A DNA stretch of 25,041 nt from positions 1-25,041 of the forward strand of contig JWZX01000856.1 of NCBI GenBank assembly GCA_001275005.1, written 5' to 3'. The position numbers and the translations under genes are program-made. Within the stretch, counting starts at the first letter, position 1. Every line of letters begins with the position of its first letter. This DNA is from Chrysochromulina tobinii. Its lineage: Eukaryota; Haptophyta; Prymnesiales; Chrysochromulinaceae. The notes under the pieces were generated by a model. The model was given only the letters and a program-made list of their open reading frames with translations, made no database searches and was not told the DNA's origin. This document shows positions 24,541 to 25,041 of this stretch, one piece after another.

Positions 24541-24572
24541 GGCTGCGTATGACCGACAGTCCCAATCAGGCA
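24507..24572 (+). repeat. 35-bp tandem duplication across the PARP stop codon
   Basis: Bases 24507-24537 recur at 24542-24572 with two or three substitutions (GCTGCGYATGACCGACAGTC...ATCAGGCA). The stop codon TGA of the PARP gene (24538-24540) lies between the copies. A fragment of the same unit (GACCGACAGTCCC) recurs at about 24698-24710. Confidence 0.85.
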
Positions 24573-25041
24573 CAGCAAGTTCTGGGCGCCGCAGATTGCG
24601 ACACGATTCGCGTTGAAGTCTTCTCAAACCCGTGAGTCTTCTCAAACCGACCCTTCCTAGCACGGCAGAGCCGGGATAGAGCCGGGAGCGAGCCGGGACC
24701 GACAGTCCCTGAGACCCACAGTTCTGAAGGGATCCCCTGGTGTGCGGTGGGGGACCCGGGAATTTGAAGGTGGTGCCGTCCTGAGGTTGTTGATGCATAT
24801 GCAGGTGGGTGTTTGCTGTTCGTTTTCCTGGGTTCCGTTGTTATGTTTCCTGGGTTATCCCGTTATGTCTGTCATATGGTCAGATATGCTGTGGCCTGTG
24901 CAAGGTGTCCTTATCGCGCAAGGGATTGACGTGACATATGAATAGAACAATGAACGTCTTCTCTGTGCATCACACTCAAAGGGATGGTTATTAATAAGCA
25001 GCCCCCCACAGAGACGGCCAGGGGCCGGCTCTGAGTCCCCT
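24573..25041. other. Repeat-rich 3' flank, no recognised gene
   Basis: There are short direct repeats here: GTCTTCTCAAACC twice (about 24618-24650), GAGCCGGGA three times (about 24668-24698) and TTTCCTGGGTT twice (about 24824-24858). Open frames are short and unconvincing. The last ~80 bases contain AT-rich sequence and then a GC-rich edge. I see no RNA gene. Confidence 0.45.

Noticed and set aside
24742-24945. Small hydrophobic open frame near the right edge
   Set aside because: It has 67 codons only, no context, and spans short direct repeats. Nothing distinguishes it from chance.

Overview
This is nuclear DNA from a GC-rich single-celled eukaryote. Spliceosomal introns can be placed exactly in a cytosolic ribosomal protein gene, a cyclin gene and a ciliary calcium-binding protein gene. 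Cyclin C (Mediator kinase module), a nexin-dynein regulatory complex subunit and a PARP-type ADP-ribosyltransferase confirm a eukaryote that builds motile flagella. The cysteine-rich GTDCxDCG modules, proline-rich linkers and GGGVYVSSGTV-type beta-helix repeats in the large surface-protein gene are a style I associate with haptophyte algae (and some pelagophytes). Haptophyte is therefore my best guess, as an inference only.

Layout. Positions 3-1079 hold the 3' part of a Sel1-repeat/RING protein. Positions 1956-3986 and 4140-5081 encode two unrecognised proteins, one with a single membrane span and one with a two-fold internal repeat. A 950-base gap follows. Positions 10539-6031 (minus) are a 1,502-residue intronless orphan. 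It is divergent from the three-exon gene for ribosomal protein uS13/RPS18 (10787-11535), which is followed by an 81-bp tandem repeat (11768-11924). Next on the minus strand are a histidine phosphatase with a twin-arginine-like leader (12814-12023) and a two-exon cyclin C (13969-12997). Cyclin C shares a short divergent promoter with a UPF0193/C22orf23-like gene (14127-14948), and DRC8/EFCAB2 (15097-15700) follows in tandem. A probable OB-fold plus SAM-methyltransferase protein (17544-16030, minus) is divergent from a large surface-protein gene (17764-23043). The window ends with the catalytic exon of a PARP-family enzyme (to 24540) and a repeat-rich 3' region.

The most remarkable part is 20437-22806, inside the surface-protein gene. 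Phase-0 exons of 75-81 nt, each encoding about one beta-helix rung, are separated by very similar short introns of 72-120 nt. Each intron but the last carries a small palindrome based on CCCATCGCCCCGATGGG. Between 20437 and 21567 ten such introns stand head to tail with no ordinary exon between them. Every acceptor AG is followed by exactly three bases and then a new GTRYGT donor. The same spacing recurs elsewhere in the gene, once as six bases. The simplest readings are a run of one-codon, frame-preserving microexons, or a long composite intron built from intron-like tandem units. The introns are modular: two kinds of 5' half and two kinds of 3' half are combined freely, and they meet at the palindrome.

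The genes do not form an operon-like pathway. The only functional grouping I can suggest is flagellar: DRC8, the UPF0193 protein, and perhaps the two-fold-repeat protein at 4140-5081.
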